Shown: positions 30,809-40,440, counted from the first letter of the stretch. The stretch: DNA of 64,000 nucleotides from Synechococcus sp. CBW1108 (GCF_015840335.1 NZ_CP060395.1:1959277-2023276); one strand, 5' to 3'. The notes: generated by a model from the sequence alone, not told the origin. Numbers and translations: made by a program.

Positions 30809-32831
30809 TAAGCGGGGCCGGAGCGGCGGGAAAAGTCAGTCGCACTTCGGCGCCGCCCAGGTTGGAGCGGCCAATCGCCAGGGAGCCGCGATGGTTTTCC
30901 ATGGTGGTCTGCACCACAAACAAGCCCAGGCCACTGCCATTGGCCTTGCTGGTTTCCAGGGGTGCCAGGGCCGTTTGCGGTGCCAGGAACCCCGGGCCGT
31001 TGTCGGCCACGCTGAGCACCACCGTGTCGCCTTCGCTTTGTAGCCGCACCGCAATGGTGGGAGGGGTGGCTGTCGCAGGGGCTGCTGTCTCCAGCGCTTC
31101 AAGGGCATTGCGCAGCAGGTTGACCACGGCTAACTGGATCTGGGCCGCATCCCCCAGCACCGCCAGGCTGGTTTCGAGGCCTTCGCGCTGCACCCTGATG
31201 CCTGCGGCCTTGAGGCTCGGGCCTGCGTAGAGCAGGGCGCTGCGGGCCACGTTGGCCAGGTTGAGGCGCCGCTGGTGGGTCTGCACATTGCGCAGCAGGG
31301 TGTGCATCTTTTCAATCGTCGTTACGACCTCATCGGCGTTGCTGGCGATCGCCTGGAGGTGCTCGTTCAGGTTGGTGGGCAGGGGAGCTTCTTGCTGGTG
31401 CAGCAGCAATTTGCTGTTCAGTAGCAGGGTGCTTAGGGGCAGGTTGATTTCGTGGGCAATGGCTGCGGCCTGCAGGCTGCTTTTGAGCTTGTCTTCCAGC
31501 ACCAACACGGTCTGGGCGTCCTTGATTCGCTCCCGTTCGATGGCTTCAGCGAGTTGTCGCCGGGCCTGGCTCAGCCGCTTTACCAGGGCTCCGAACGCCT
31601 GGGAAACAGCCTCTATCTCTCTGGCGCTGCCCTTGGGCAGCTCTGCTTCAAATACAAGATTTGCGTCCCCCTGGCCCACCTGCTCGGAGGCGCTCTGGCA
31701 GCGCCTGCGCAGCCGCTCCAGCGGCGCCAGCAGCCAGTCGCTCACGCGGATCGTCACTACCACCGCGGTGGCTACCGCCCCCAGGCTCAGCAGCAGGGCG
31801 ATCAGGGCGTAGCGCTGACTGGCCTGCACGATCTGATCTGAGCGCAGGGCTGTGATCAGCAGCCAGTCGAGCTTCTCCGCTTGGCCCCAGGAATGGAGGC
31901 CTACCAGGTAGGTGCTGCCCCCGTATTGCACGGTCTGGGTGCTGGCTAGGGAGCTGGGGGCAGCGAGACCACCCACCTCCTGCAGGCGGCGGAGGGTGGC
32001 CTGCACCAGGGGATCGGGCAGTTGCTCCAGCCGCACTCGTTTGGTTTTGGAGCCCGTGCCCGTGCTGGTAAGGCCAGGCCGGGAGCTGGCCACGACCATG
32101 CCGTTTCGTTCCATGATCAAGGCGAAGCCGCTCCTGTCTTTCCAGACTTCCGCAAGCCAGGTATTGAGCTGGCTGAGAACGAAGTCGACGCCGATGACGC
32201 CGAGCAGTTGGCGCCCAGGGCCGTAGAGAGGTTGATTGAAGGCAATAGCCATCACCTCGGGCTTGTCTTCCCACTGGTAGATCGAGCTCCAGGTGGGCTG
32301 GCCGGCCTTCACCGTTTCCACGTACCAGGCCTCCTCGTGGCTGTCGCTCATGCCAGGAATTGACTCCAGCAGGGCGCCCCGTTGTCCCTTTGTTCCCATT
32401 TCGTAGACCCCCATCGTGCCCTTGCCGAGGGGGCTGGCGAACGCGTCTTCGTTGATCGCAAAGGCGCCGCTGTCGAGCCTTTCCACCCCGAGGAATTCCC
32501 CTCGAACGCTGCCGTAGTTGATGTTGCTCACGGGGAAGAGCTGCATCTGACTCCAGAAGCGCTGCCCCATGGTGTCGAAGTCGTTTAAGGAGAGCCGGCC
32601 CTGCTGGATGGCGAGCACGTTGAGGCTGTTGATCAGCTGCGGTGCCGCCAGGCGGCCCGAGAGCTGCTCAGAAAGGTCTGTGATGGCGTCTTGCTGGCGG
32701 TAGGCCTCGGCCAGACCAAAGCCACTGCGTTGGCCGCTGAAATAGGCCAGGCCGCCCACCGCCCCACTCACCAGCAGCAGCTGCAAGCTCGTCGCCCAGA
32801 CGATCCGGTTGCGCAGCCCCCTGCCCCTCAT
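30798..32831 (-). CDS. Membrane sensor histidine kinase with extracytoplasmic Cache-like domain
   Basis: A 677-residue sensor. An N-terminal membrane helix (residues 8-30) leads into a large extracytoplasmic region (to about 340) resembling double Cache sensor domains (AWYVETVKAGQPTWSSIYQW, LLGVIGVDFVLSQL). Then come a second helix (YALIALLLSLGAVATAVVV), a HAMP region, a phospho-acceptor helix (AIAHEINLPLSTLL) and an ATPase domain (NLLRNALEAL, DNGPGF, GSGLGLFV). It passes phosphate to the response regulator encoded just upstream with an ATGA overlap. The signal is unknown; Cache domains usually bind small molecules. Confidence 0.9.
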   Translation of the reverse strand: MRGRGLRNRIVWATSLQLLLVSGAVGGLAYFSGQRSGFGLAEAYRQQDAITDLSEQLSGRLAAPQLINSLNVLAIQQGRLSLNDFDTMGQRFWSQMQLFPVSNINYGSVRGEFLGVERLDSGAFAINEDAFASPLGKGTMGVYEMGTKGQRGALLESIPGMSDSHEEAWYVETVKAGQPTWSSIYQWEDKPEVMAIAFNQPLYGPGRQLLGVIGVDFVLSQLNTWLAEVWKDRSGFALIMERNGMVVASSRPGLTSTGTGSKTKRVRLEQLPDPLVQATLRRLQEVGGLAAPSSLASTQTVQYGGSTYLVGLHSWGQAEKLDWLLITALRSDQIVQASQRYALIALLLSLGAVATAVVVTIRVSDWLLAPLERLRRRCQSASEQVGQGDANLVFEAELPKGSAREIEAVSQAFGALVKRLSQARRQLAEAIERERIKDAQTVLVLEDKLKSSLQAAAIAHEINLPLSTLLLNSKLLLHQQEAPLPTNLNEHLQAIASNADEVVTTIEKMHTLLRNVQTHQRRLNLANVARSALLYAGPSLKAAGIRVQREGLETSLAVLGDAAQIQLAVVNLLRNALEALETAAPATATPPTIAVRLQSEGDTVVLSVADNGPGFLAPQTALAPLETSKANGSGLGLFVVQTTMENHRGSLAIGRSNLGGAEVRLTFPAAPAPLITQ

Positions 32832-33424
32832 GGCACCGGGCCCAGATCCAGGGCTGCCCGCCGCACCAACTCAGCTCCGCTGCAATTGAGGTGGCGAGCA
32901 ATGGCCTTGCGGTGGGTTTCCACCGTGGCAACTGCCAGCCCGGTGGCGTGGGCGATCGCCTTGTTACTGAGGCCCTGGCCGATCAGGGTGAAGATCTGCC
33001 GCTGGCGTGGGGTGAGCGCGGCCACTGGCCCGTTTGCTTCGGCGGCCTGGGGCGTCTCTTGCAGCAGGGCGGCCTCGATTACGTCGCGCAGGGTTTCGTA
33101 GGTGGAGGTTTTATCCACCACTCCCATCAGCATCGCTTCGAGCTCCTCCGGGCACACAAAGCTGCTGGCATGGGCCGAGAGCACCAGCGCCTTCGCCTCG
33201 GGTCGGAGCAGCCGCAGGAAGCGGGCCACCCCTAGGCCATCGCCGTCGGGCAGGGCCAGATCGATGATTAGGGCATCTGGGCGGAGTTTGCGACAGGCTT
33301 CACAGCCGGCATGGCAATTAGTGGCGGTACCCACCACCTCCAACCCCGGCAGCACCTGCAGCATTTTGCAGAGCAGCTGCAGAAACATGACCTGGTCTTC
33401 GACGATCAGGCAGCGGAGGGTCAC
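32828..33424 (-). CDS. NarL/FixJ-type response regulator
   Basis: A 198-residue regulator. The receiver domain (1-120) has the acidic pocket VEDQ, the phospho-acceptor Asp in LIIDLALPDGDG and the conserved Lys in VVDKTSTYE. The C-terminal LuxR-type HTH (about 135-195) reads LTPRQRQIFTLIGQGLSNKA then VATVETHRKAIARHL. It starts the two-gene operon with the histidine kinase. The receiver has several extra cysteines (CHAGCEACRK), which are unusual. Confidence 0.92.
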   Translation of the reverse strand: MTLRCLIVEDQVMFLQLLCKMLQVLPGLEVVGTATNCHAGCEACRKLRPDALIIDLALPDGDGLGVARFLRLLRPEAKALVLSAHASSFVCPEELEAMLMGVVDKTSTYETLRDVIEAALLQETPQAAEANGPVAALTPRQRQIFTLIGQGLSNKAIAHATGLAVATVETHRKAIARHLNCSGAELVRRAALDLGPVP

Positions 33425-33482
33425 CCAAATAAACCCGGTGTACCACTGTGCTTGAGAAGCGGTGCCAGCCCCTCTTTTTGTA

Positions 33483-33554
<72 letters not shown>

Positions 33555-33564
33555 ATGTGGAAGG

Positions 33565-33646
33565 TGGGCCGGGTTGGATTTGAACCAACGTAGGCAGAGC
33601 CAGCGGATTTACAGTCCGCCCCCATTAACCACTCGGGCACCGACCC
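33565..33646 (-). tRNA. tRNA-Tyr (GTA anticodon)
   Basis: An 82-nt class II tRNA on the reverse strand: acceptor GGGTCGG/CCGGCCC, anticodon arm GCGGACTGTAAATCCGC, a long variable arm and T-arm TTGGTTCAAATCCAA. It lies 10 bases upstream of tRNA-Thr, so the two are probably cotranscribed. Confidence 0.95.
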
Positions 33647-33699
33647 GAACCACACCCCAAGAACTTACCAGCCGGACACGCTTAGAACCCCCCCTTGCC

Positions 33700-34140
33700 A
33701 TGCAGCTGCTTGTCCTTCACGGCCCCAACCTGAACCTGCTCGGTACGCGCGAGCCGGGGGTCTACGGCAGTGCCACCCTCGAGCAGATCAATGGCGCGTT
33801 GCAGCGGCGGGCAGGGGAGCTCGGCGCGCTGGTGGACTGCTTCCAGAGCAACCACGAGGGTGCCCTGGTGGACCGCATCCACCAGGGCCGCGGCGGCGTG
33901 GACGGCATCCTGATCAATGCGGCGGCCTACACCCACACCTCGATCGCCCTGCGGGATGCCCTGCTTGCGGTGGCGATCCCCTTTGTGGAGCTTCATCTCA
34001 GCAACACCCACGCTCGTGAGTCCTTCCGGCACCATTCCACCCTGGCCGACAGGGCCGTGGGGGTGATCTGCGGTTTCGGACCCACCAGCTACACCCTGGC
34101 CCTGGAGGGCCTGGTGGCCCATCTGCGCGGTGCGGCTTGA
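33700..34140 (+). CDS. aroQ: Type II 3-dehydroquinate dehydratase
   Basis: Third step of the shikimate pathway. The 146-residue protein has the family N-terminus [21 protein letters not shown] (catalytic Arg and Tyr loop), [32 protein letters not shown] and the histidine segment [15 protein letters not shown]. The ATG at 33700 gives the standard length. It overlaps miaE by four bases. Confidence 0.97.
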   Translation: MQLLVLHGPNLNLLGTREPGVYGSATLEQINGALQRRAGELGALVDCFQSNHEGALVDRIHQGRGGVDGILINAAAYTHTSIALRDALLAVAIPFVELHLSNTHARESFRHHSTLADRAVGVICGFGPTSYTLALEGLVAHLRGAA

Positions 34141-34781
34141 CCGCCCCTGCCCGGGTGAAATGGCTGGCTGCCCCCAGCAGCGTTGCTTGGCTGGAGCAGG
34201 CGATCGCCCAGCCCGATCTGGTGCTGATCGATCACGCCCACTGTGAGCGCAAGGCCGCCGGTGTGGCCCTGCAGCTGATGTTCCGCTATCCCAGCGATGG
34301 GCAGCTGGGGGAGGTGCTCAGCCCCCTGGCCCGCGAGGAACTGGAGCACTTCGAGCAGGTGCTGCAGCTGCTGCAACGCCGTGGCATCGCGCTGCGGCCC
34401 CTGCCGGCGCCTGGCTATGGCGCCGCCCTCGCGGCGGCAGTGCGCAAGGGCGAGCCCGAGCGGATGCTGGATTCCTTTCTGGTGGCCGGCCTGATCGAGG
34501 CCCGCAGCCATGAGCGCATGGCCCTGCTGGCGGCCCATAGCCCCGATGGCGAGCTGAGGGCGCTGTACGGCGAGCTGCTGGTCAGCGAAGCGCGCCATTT
34601 CGGGCTCTACTGGCTGCTGGCGGAAGGCCGCTACGGGCGGGAAGCCACGGCGATCCGGCTGGAGCAGTTGGCCGCCGTGGAAAAAGAGGCCCTGGCTGGA
34701 CCCAGGGCCGATGCCGCCCAGGTGCGGATGCACTCGGCGGGGGTTGAGATCACACCACCAATGGTTGGGGGCTTGGGTTGA
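34137..34781 (+). CDS. miaE: tRNA-(ms2io6A37) monooxygenase MiaE
   Basis: A diiron enzyme that hydroxylates ms2i6A37 in tRNAs. The 214-residue protein shows the two metal-binding helices: [12 protein letters not shown], ending a pattern begun by [10 protein letters not shown], and [12 protein letters not shown] then [11 protein letters not shown] (E/H ligand pairs). The TTG start at 34137 overlaps the aroQ stop as TTGA. A decayed partial second copy lies at 38036-38168. In relatives as I recall, cobI follows; here an 11-kb variable stretch intervenes. Confidence 0.92.
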   Translation: MTAPARVKWLAAPSSVAWLEQAIAQPDLVLIDHAHCERKAAGVALQLMFRYPSDGQLGEVLSPLAREELEHFEQVLQLLQRRGIALRPLPAPGYGAALAAAVRKGEPERMLDSFLVAGLIEARSHERMALLAAHSPDGELRALYGELLVSEARHFGLYWLLAEGRYGREATAIRLEQLAAVEKEALAGPRADAAQVRMHSAGVEITPPMVGGLG

Positions 34782-34896
34782 GCATGAAAGCGGCTGGATC
34801 GCTGCCGAAGTTGTTGTAGAAGTCAAACAGGCTGGTGAGCTCCTGCATGCCCATTCCGTTTAGGCCGGAAACAACTGTGTCACCATTTATGCCGTC

Positions 34897-35868
34897 CTAT
34901 ACGCCAGCTTGCTGAAAACCCTGCACGCCGTTGGTGTCCTGATACCAGCTGTAGCCGCTGAGGTCGACGGTCCCACCCAATGACCCCCCGTTCAGCACTG
35001 CCTTTGTCATTTCCATGACCTGTTTAGAGGAGAGGGAATAGGAAGTGAGTGGGTCGTTATCTCCTTCGAGATAGAGGGCATTGAGATAGGCGGCGGTGGA
35101 TTGGGCGGTGAACTGGTTGAGGCCGCCGCCATTGAGGCCCAAGACCTGCTCAAGTGTCGGGTTGTCGAGGGTCGGGTTGCCTTTGCCTGCGGAGGTGAAG
35201 GTTAGAGCGGTATTTCCGCTAAGGAACAGGGTTTCATAGGTGGGTGCGGAACCTTCGAATAGGCCAGTGAGATCGTCTGAACGGGAACCGTGCAGCCAGC
35301 TTCCGCGCGTGAATCCCTGGTAAAGGGGGTCGTCCCCATCCAAGGAGGGAAACTGGCCCACCAGCTTGAGGCTGCCTTCGCCATCTGGAGCCGTGGATGT
35401 CAGCCGCAGCCCGAAATACTGATCTTCCAGGTCTGCCAGGGTCATTCCCGTGACGGTGAAGCTTGTGCTGTTGATGAAGTCGCCTTTGGCCCCAGGTGTC
35501 CCAAATTCAATGCCAAGGTCGAAGATGTCTGGACCTTCATAGCCTTCTATCGGGCTATTACTTGGCTCCTCGCCATTCATGTTTGCCCCGTTGCCAAGGT
35601 CGTTGACCAGGTTTTCTCCCCACTGGGTTTCGGTGATGGCATCACCTGTAATCGTGCCCCCAGACCAGCTGAAGCCGTCACTGGATTCGGTGTCGTTTTG
35701 CAGTGAGCTGCCGGTATCAATTGTTTCCAGGTCGAAGAAAAAGCCGCGAATGTCGCCTGCCGTATCTGTGCTGGGGGTGATGTCAAAAGAAAGCCCCCCA
35801 TCTATTTCTGTGGCAGTGATAGTCCAGGTAATTCCGTCGTATTCAATTGTTGTTGATAGGGAAGCCAT
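34897..35868 (-). CDS. Acidic secreted-type protein with a degenerate TPGFWK-like repeat domain
   Basis: A 323-residue protein rich in Ser, Thr, Gly and Asp, with fewer G/C-ending codons than its neighbours, which suggests transfer. No clear signal peptide is seen. The C-terminal third has YQGFTRGSWLHGSRSDDLTG, then LGLNGGGLNQFTAQSTAAYLNA, reminiscent of the TPGFWKNH...GGG...LLNA modules of bacterial surface proteins. It stops at TAG 34897-34899, yet the same frame continues for 48 codons (ending [13 protein letters not shown] at 34750), including [20 protein letters not shown]. The gene may therefore have lost its C-terminus. Confidence 0.65.
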   Translation of the reverse strand: MASLSTTIEYDGITWTITATEIDGGLSFDITPSTDTAGDIRGFFFDLETIDTGSSLQNDTESSDGFSWSGGTITGDAITETQWGENLVNDLGNGANMNGEEPSNSPIEGYEGPDIFDLGIEFGTPGAKGDFINSTSFTVTGMTLADLEDQYFGLRLTSTAPDGEGSLKLVGQFPSLDGDDPLYQGFTRGSWLHGSRSDDLTGLFEGSAPTYETLFLSGNTALTFTSAGKGNPTLDNPTLEQVLGLNGGGLNQFTAQSTAAYLNALYLEGDNDPLTSYSLSSKQVMEMTKAVLNGGSLGGTVDLSGYSWYQDTNGVQGFQQAGV

Positions 35869-36256
35869 CGTTCTGCTCCTGGGTGCCTATGTGGTGTTAC
35901 TTTCCCTCCTTATTGGCACATATGTAGGCGCCATCAAGGGGGCAATTTCATCTTGGGAGGGCTTGTTTGTCTGGTTGGTTTTTCAGCGGCTTTGCCCCTG
36001 TGCTGCTGTATTTCTGATCTGATTAGCCTGGCTCCAGGGAACAGCGGCGCCTGTGGCGATAAAATAGGCGGCTTGGCTGGATGTTCCAGGCTTGTCACTA
36101 GGGAGCATCAGATCAGATCGCAGGTAGGTAAACGCTTTTTGCGGCTAAAGGGATCCCTGGGTTCGGCCTGAAGCGGATTGGGCGGGCATTGCTTGGGGGG
36201 CAAATCTTGTGGACTTAAGCCTCTTCATCGCTTATGCGATTTAGCGCAAAAATACC
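35869..36256. other. Intergenic stretch without a gene
   Basis: About 390 bases of AT-richer sequence between the secreted-protein gene and the IS66 element. I see no supported coding frame, tRNA or terminator. It carries the left copy of the IS66 target duplication at its end. Confidence 0.6.
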
Positions 36257-37975
36257 GTATGCGTTCAGGGGTCGGGACGCCCGGCCGCACGAATGCAAGC
36301 CTGATCACTCACCGCTGAGCGATCGGAAACTCTTCCTTGCTCGTTCTTCTTCCCTCAGGGGTCGCTCAGCAGTGACGGCATCACCCCACCGCGGTGATGG
36401 GAGATCCAGGCCTGCTCGAGGAACTCCCAGACATCCCGCCCCTGTTGCCTAAGGGTGGTGGTGACTGTGAGCAGGCGGCTGCGGCAGATGGCACCGCTGG
36501 CTGATTGGACGCCGTGACTGATCTTGCGCTGAATCACCGATTGGCGCAGGGCACGTTCTGCGGCGTTGTTGGTGGGCTCGATTCCCTCGATGTCCAGGAA
36601 GGTCCACAATTCACCTGTCATCTTCAAGAGCTTTCGGCAGGTGCGCACCGTGCTGGCCCACGGCGTTCGCTCGCTGCGCTGGTAGCCCAGCTCCACTACC
36701 CGCTGCAACGTGGCCTCAAAGGTCTGGCGAATCGGCCGGCAGCTTTGCTGCAAGGCGGGCCAGTCAATCTTTCCCTGCTTGTAGTTGTGCCAGTGGCCAA
36801 ATAGCTGCTGCTGCAGGCCCAGCAGCTTTGCTCCAAATTCAGTGCTGGCGCCCGGGCGTTTGGCGATGGCCGTTAGATCGCGGATTAAGTGGGCCCAACA
36901 CAGCTGGCGCTGCTTGGTGGGCAGGTGGTTGTAGGCCGAGAAGCGATCGCTCACCACAATCCCGCCAAAGGCGTTCCCCAGCAGCTCGATGGCAGCGGTC
37001 GTCGATCGACTCAGCCCTTGGATGAACACCGTCACCACGGCGGTGACCATGACCCACTGCCAGCCCCGCTTTCCAGTGGGATTGTTGCCGTCGGCGTTGC
37101 CGGTGGGGGCGCCAGTTTCGTCGACGTAGGCCACCGGCAGCTGACGGGCGGCCCGCAGCGCTTGGGCCATCGGTTCGGCCAATGCTGCACTCAGGCGATG
37201 GCGGATCCGTGCAATCGCCCCACGGCTGATCTCCACCCCTAGCAGCTGATCGAGCAGCGCCTGGGTCTTGCTGAAACTCAAACGAAAGACGCTGCCCAGC
37301 AGACCCACCAGGGCACTGAGCCTGGGGGACCGTACTGACTGGCTTCCACATCAGCCGGCAATGGCGCACAGGTGCTGGTGGAGCAGCAGGGGCAGACCAG
37401 GCGATGCAACCGATGCTCGATCACCAGCGGCGTGATCGGCGGGATTTCGATCACCTGATGGCGCAACGGATCTGAATCCTCGCCCTCAAGCAACGTGCCG
37501 CAACGGCGGCAGGCATCCGGGTGGTGCTCCACCACCTCATCCACCCGTTCAATTGGCAGCAGCTCCGGGCCGGATCCAGGATGGCCCGGCTGGCCACCGC
37601 GCTTGCGGCCACTGCCCTTGCGTCGCTCCGGCGGCTTAAACCCGGGTCCATCGCTGGAGGGAGGTTGCTGCTGCGCAGAAGCCTTGCGGCTAGGTGGAGT
37701 TGCGGGAGCTGCGACCAATCCGCTCCCGCAGGCTGGCCAGCTCGCTCGCCAGGGCGGTGAGTTGGCTGCGGAGCAGCTCAATCTCCTCATGCTGGGAAAG
37801 GATCAGCTCTCTTGCACCAGCCGGCCAGGTCTCCCAGTCAGCTTCTGAAATTCCGGCCGGAGGTGTGCTCATCACAAGCAGTCTCTGCCTGAGATGCAAC
37901 CGGTAATAAAGCTGCCGTCAAGGGTTCAGCAGGGACAATGTTCGCACTGAGCAGTCCCGACCCCTGAACGGTTAC
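36257..37975 (-). mobile_element. IS66-family insertion sequence
   Basis: A 1719-bp element. The ends are inverted repeats of 21 bp (36257-36277 and 37955-37975, 19 matches; shared core CGTTCAGGGGTCGGGA) beginning GTA, as IS66 ends do. It is flanked by 8-bp direct repeats AAAATACC (36249-36256 and 37976-37983), the size of an IS66 target duplication. It carries a single frameshifted transposase gene; the usual small accessory genes tnpA and tnpB are missing. Confidence 0.88.
36355..37872 (-). pseudogene. IS66 transposase (TnpC type), two frameshifts
   Basis: The transposase is spread over three frames. The N-terminal part (37872 to about 37690) begins MSTPPAGISEADWETW and has a leucine-zipper-like helix. 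The middle part (about 37720 to 37310) has SSDGPGFKPPERRKGSGRKR and the zinc-binding CRRCGTLL...CPCCS. The C-terminal catalytic part (37308 to 36355) has AYVDETG, VVSDRFSAYNH and the final acidic region EPTNNAAERALRQ. The first break is near NSST; the second is in a run of five C residues after SQYGP. Programmed frameshifting at both places is unlikely, so it is probably inactive. Confidence 0.8.
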
Positions 37976-38035
37976 AAAATACCTTCGCGCCAGTAAGCTT
38001 TTGTGTTTTTGTCAAGTTTGCAGCTGGGTGCGGCG

Positions 38036-38168
38036 CTGGCGAGCCCGAGCGGATGCTGGCTTCCTCTCTGGTGGCCGGCCTGATCGAGGCCCGTAGTCGT
38101 AGCCCACAGCCCTGGCTGGACCCAGGGCCGATCCCGCCCAGGTGCGGATGCACTCGGTTGGGGTGGAG
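38036..38168 (+). pseudogene. Decayed partial copy of miaE
   Basis: Two segments match the intact miaE: 38038-38098 (GAGCCCGAGCGGATGCTGG onward, matching about 34447-34510) and about 38106-38168 (CCTGGCTGGACCCAGGGCCG onward, matching 34690-34746). Roughly 180 bases between them are missing. The reading frame is broken and there is no start. Confidence 0.8.
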
Positions 38169-38269
38169 CTGGGGATCTTCAACCGAACCATGGAGGCTCA
38201 GCCAAACTCCACCCCCTGGGCAGGCCCTGGGAAGTTCCGGGCTGGAGAAAACTAGAGGGCAAGCGTGGA

Positions 38270-39715
38270 TCACCGGCTCGATGGGGTCGCGCTGGGGTTC
38301 TGAGGGACGCTGGGCTGCTGCTCCAGCAGCATCCGCACCTGGTGTTCGTTCCAGCCCTCACCCCGCCAGCGCTCGCCGAAGGCCGCGGCCACCGCGGCCA
38401 CCAGCAAAAGCAAGGGCAGCAGGGCCGGATCACCCTGCAGGGTGAACACGAAGGCCGCGCAGAAGAACGGCGCCCCATGGGCAGCGGCGAACAGAGCCGT
38501 GGCCCCTACCGCAGCCAACTGGGCCAGGTCGCTGCTGTCGAGCCCGGGCAGCCCCTGCAGCGGACTGATTAACAGGGCTCCGAGGGTCATGCTGCTGTGC
38601 ATCAGCCCGCCGGGAGCCCCTAGCGCCAGGCTGAGCACACTGGAGAGCAAGCGCCAAAGCCAGATGGCTGGGGAGCCCACCGTTTCCCCAGAAAGCGCAG
38701 CAGCCAGCGACAGGGAGCCGTCGTTGAGACTGAGGCCGCCACTGACAAGGGCCAGCAGGCTGAGTGAGCCCGCCAGGATCAAGGCGCCGAGGAGCCGCCG
38801 CTGCCCCAGCAATTGCTTCACCCCTGCAGCCGCCGGCAGTAACAAACGCATGAATAGGGCGCCGGCAGCAGTGCCCACCAGGGTGAGCAGCACGGCCCAG
38901 CCCCAGCCCCCCGTTGCCAGGGAACCCAGCGCTAGGCCAGGCAGGCGAGCGGGCTGCCCCATGGTGGTGGCCACCAGGGTGCCGCTACCTGCCAGCAGCA
39001 GGGCCGGCATTACCAGTGGCAGACCACTGCGCTGGCCCAGCTCTTCCAAGCCGTAGGCAACGGCCAGCAGGGGCGAGCGAAACGCCGCCCCCAATCCGGC
39101 CGCGCCGCCGATCACGGCCAACAGCTGGGGCGAGAGAGAGGCCAGGGGCTGCAACCCGGGCCAGCGCCTGCGAATCGCCAGCAGCAAGCTGGCACCCAGA
39201 GCCACTGATGGCGACTCCACTCCCACTGAAAGGCCCCCCAGATGGGTGAGCAACATCAAGGGCAGCCGCTGCAGCTGGGTGGCCAGGTTGAGCTGCTGCA
39301 GCCAGTGCAGCTCAACCGCCTTGCCTTCGGACTGGGAGGCGCGATCGAGGGCGAGCAACGCCGCGGTGCCGCCTCCGCGGCCGCCAGCCAGCGGCCCCCA
39401 GGCCAGAAGAACCAGCAGGCTGGTGGCCCCAAACACCAGCAAGCAGCCGAGCAGCAACTGGGGCTCAGCCGAGAGCCAAAGAGCTGCTTGTATCCGGAAA
39501 CCGAGTTCCGAGAGCGCCTGGTATGGCCCCATCGCCAACCCGAATAGCAGGCCCAGCACCAGCCACCTGCCCAGTGCCAGCCAACTGCCAAGTGCCACAA
39601 CCAGGCCAGAACGGGTATCCCTCAAGGCGAAAGCCAAGTGAATAAGCTGCCCAATGCTGCAGGGAATGGCCCCAAGTGGCATGGGATCTTGGCCAAGAGT
39701 TTCGGCAGGCAGCAC
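38270..39715 (-). CDS. ClC-family chloride channel or transporter
   Basis: A 481-residue membrane protein with about ten to twelve helices. The ClC selectivity-filter regions are recognisable: GGLSVGVESPSVALGASLL (the GxEGP region, here GVESP), GGAAGLGAAFRSPLLAVAYGLEEL and, near the end, LGAPGGLMHSSMTLGALL with AAVGATALFAAAHGAP. The changes in the first motif and the position of the gating glutamate make channel versus exchanger activity unclear. It lacks the CBS domains of some relatives. The start could be the second ATG (39682). It is flanked by mobile-element debris on both sides. Confidence 0.85.
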   Translation of the reverse strand: MLPAETLGQDPMPLGAIPCSIGQLIHLAFALRDTRSGLVVALGSWLALGRWLVLGLLFGLAMGPYQALSELGFRIQAALWLSAEPQLLLGCLLVFGATSLLVLLAWGPLAGGRGGGTAALLALDRASQSEGKAVELHWLQQLNLATQLQRLPLMLLTHLGGLSVGVESPSVALGASLLLAIRRRWPGLQPLASLSPQLLAVIGGAAGLGAAFRSPLLAVAYGLEELGQRSGLPLVMPALLLAGSGTLVATTMGQPARLPGLALGSLATGGWGWAVLLTLVGTAAGALFMRLLLPAAAGVKQLLGQRRLLGALILAGSLSLLALVSGGLSLNDGSLSLAAALSGETVGSPAIWLWRLLSSVLSLALGAPGGLMHSSMTLGALLISPLQGLPGLDSSDLAQLAAVGATALFAAAHGAPFFCAAFVFTLQGDPALLPLLLLVAAVAAAFGERWRGEGWNEHQVRMLLEQQPSVPQNPSATPSSR

Positions 39716-40032
39716 AGCAAAACCGACCTAAAAAGCCCATGAGTCATCCAGCGGTCGGGACCGCGTCCCTTTGCGTGGTGTAAAACCCGAGGCCCGAATG
39801 CCCTGATCAGAGGGTGAACAGGGTGGAATGACGGGCTGTCATTCCGGAGGCGCAGATGCACCTCGTTTTTTCACCTTGAATCAAGGGCGATTGACTTGTC
39901 AAGTCTTTCGCCCGATCGCGGATGTGTTGTGTTCTGGAGTGGCTGGCACCAGCCACAGGTTGTTGCCCCGGCCCCCGGGCGGCGATCAAGACCGCTGCGC
40001 CCTGTAGAGGCGCTGCAGCCTCGATCACCTGG
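39716..40032. other. Intergenic stretch without a gene, with two hairpins
   Basis: No coding frame is supported between the ClC gene and the IS256 remnant. There is a hairpin GGAATGAC/GTCATTCC (39825-39845) without a T-tail, and a TGGCTGG/CCAGCCA repeat around 39940-39956. Confidence 0.5.
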
Positions 40033-40051
40033 GGCCTGTTTCCTGCAGCTC

Positions 40052-40440
40052 TCAGGCGCCGGCGGCCTGGAGGGTAGGGGTGTCGCCCAGTTCGGGGATG
40101 GTCGCCATGCTCTCGGCGGAGAACATGCGGCGGCCCTCCAGCTGCCAGTGCTCGTGTTGCTCCAGCAACACCGCCCCGACTAGGCGGATGATCGCAGGGT
40201 CGTTGGGAAAAATGCCCACGACCCTGGTGCGGCGCTTGATCTCCTCGTTCACCCGCTCCAGCAGGTTGGTGCTCCAGATCTTGCGCCAGTGGTCCTTGGG
40301 GAAGTGGCGGAAAGCCAGCACGTCCTCCTTGGCCTCGTGCATGAGCGCAGCGGCCTTGGGGAAGCGCTCCGCCAGCGTGGCCGCCAGATCATCCCAGCGC
40401 GACTCGATCTCCTCAGCGGTTTCTTGGGTGTCCGCCGACA
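40052..40440 (-). pseudogene. IS256 transposase, C-terminal fragment
   Basis: It encodes TQETAEEIESRWDDLAATLAE then FPKDHWRKIWSTNLLERVN, EEIKRRTRVVGIFPNDPAII, with the third catalytic acidic residue in the ERVNEEIKRRT region, and ends ELGDTPTLQAAGA. It has no start of its own; the N-terminal part is on the far side of the IS21 element. Confidence 0.85.

Noticed and set aside
39825-39845. Hairpin downstream of the IS256 remnant as a terminator.
   Set aside because: The 8-bp stem is perfect, but it is followed by GGAGGCGC with no T-run, and no gene ends into it.
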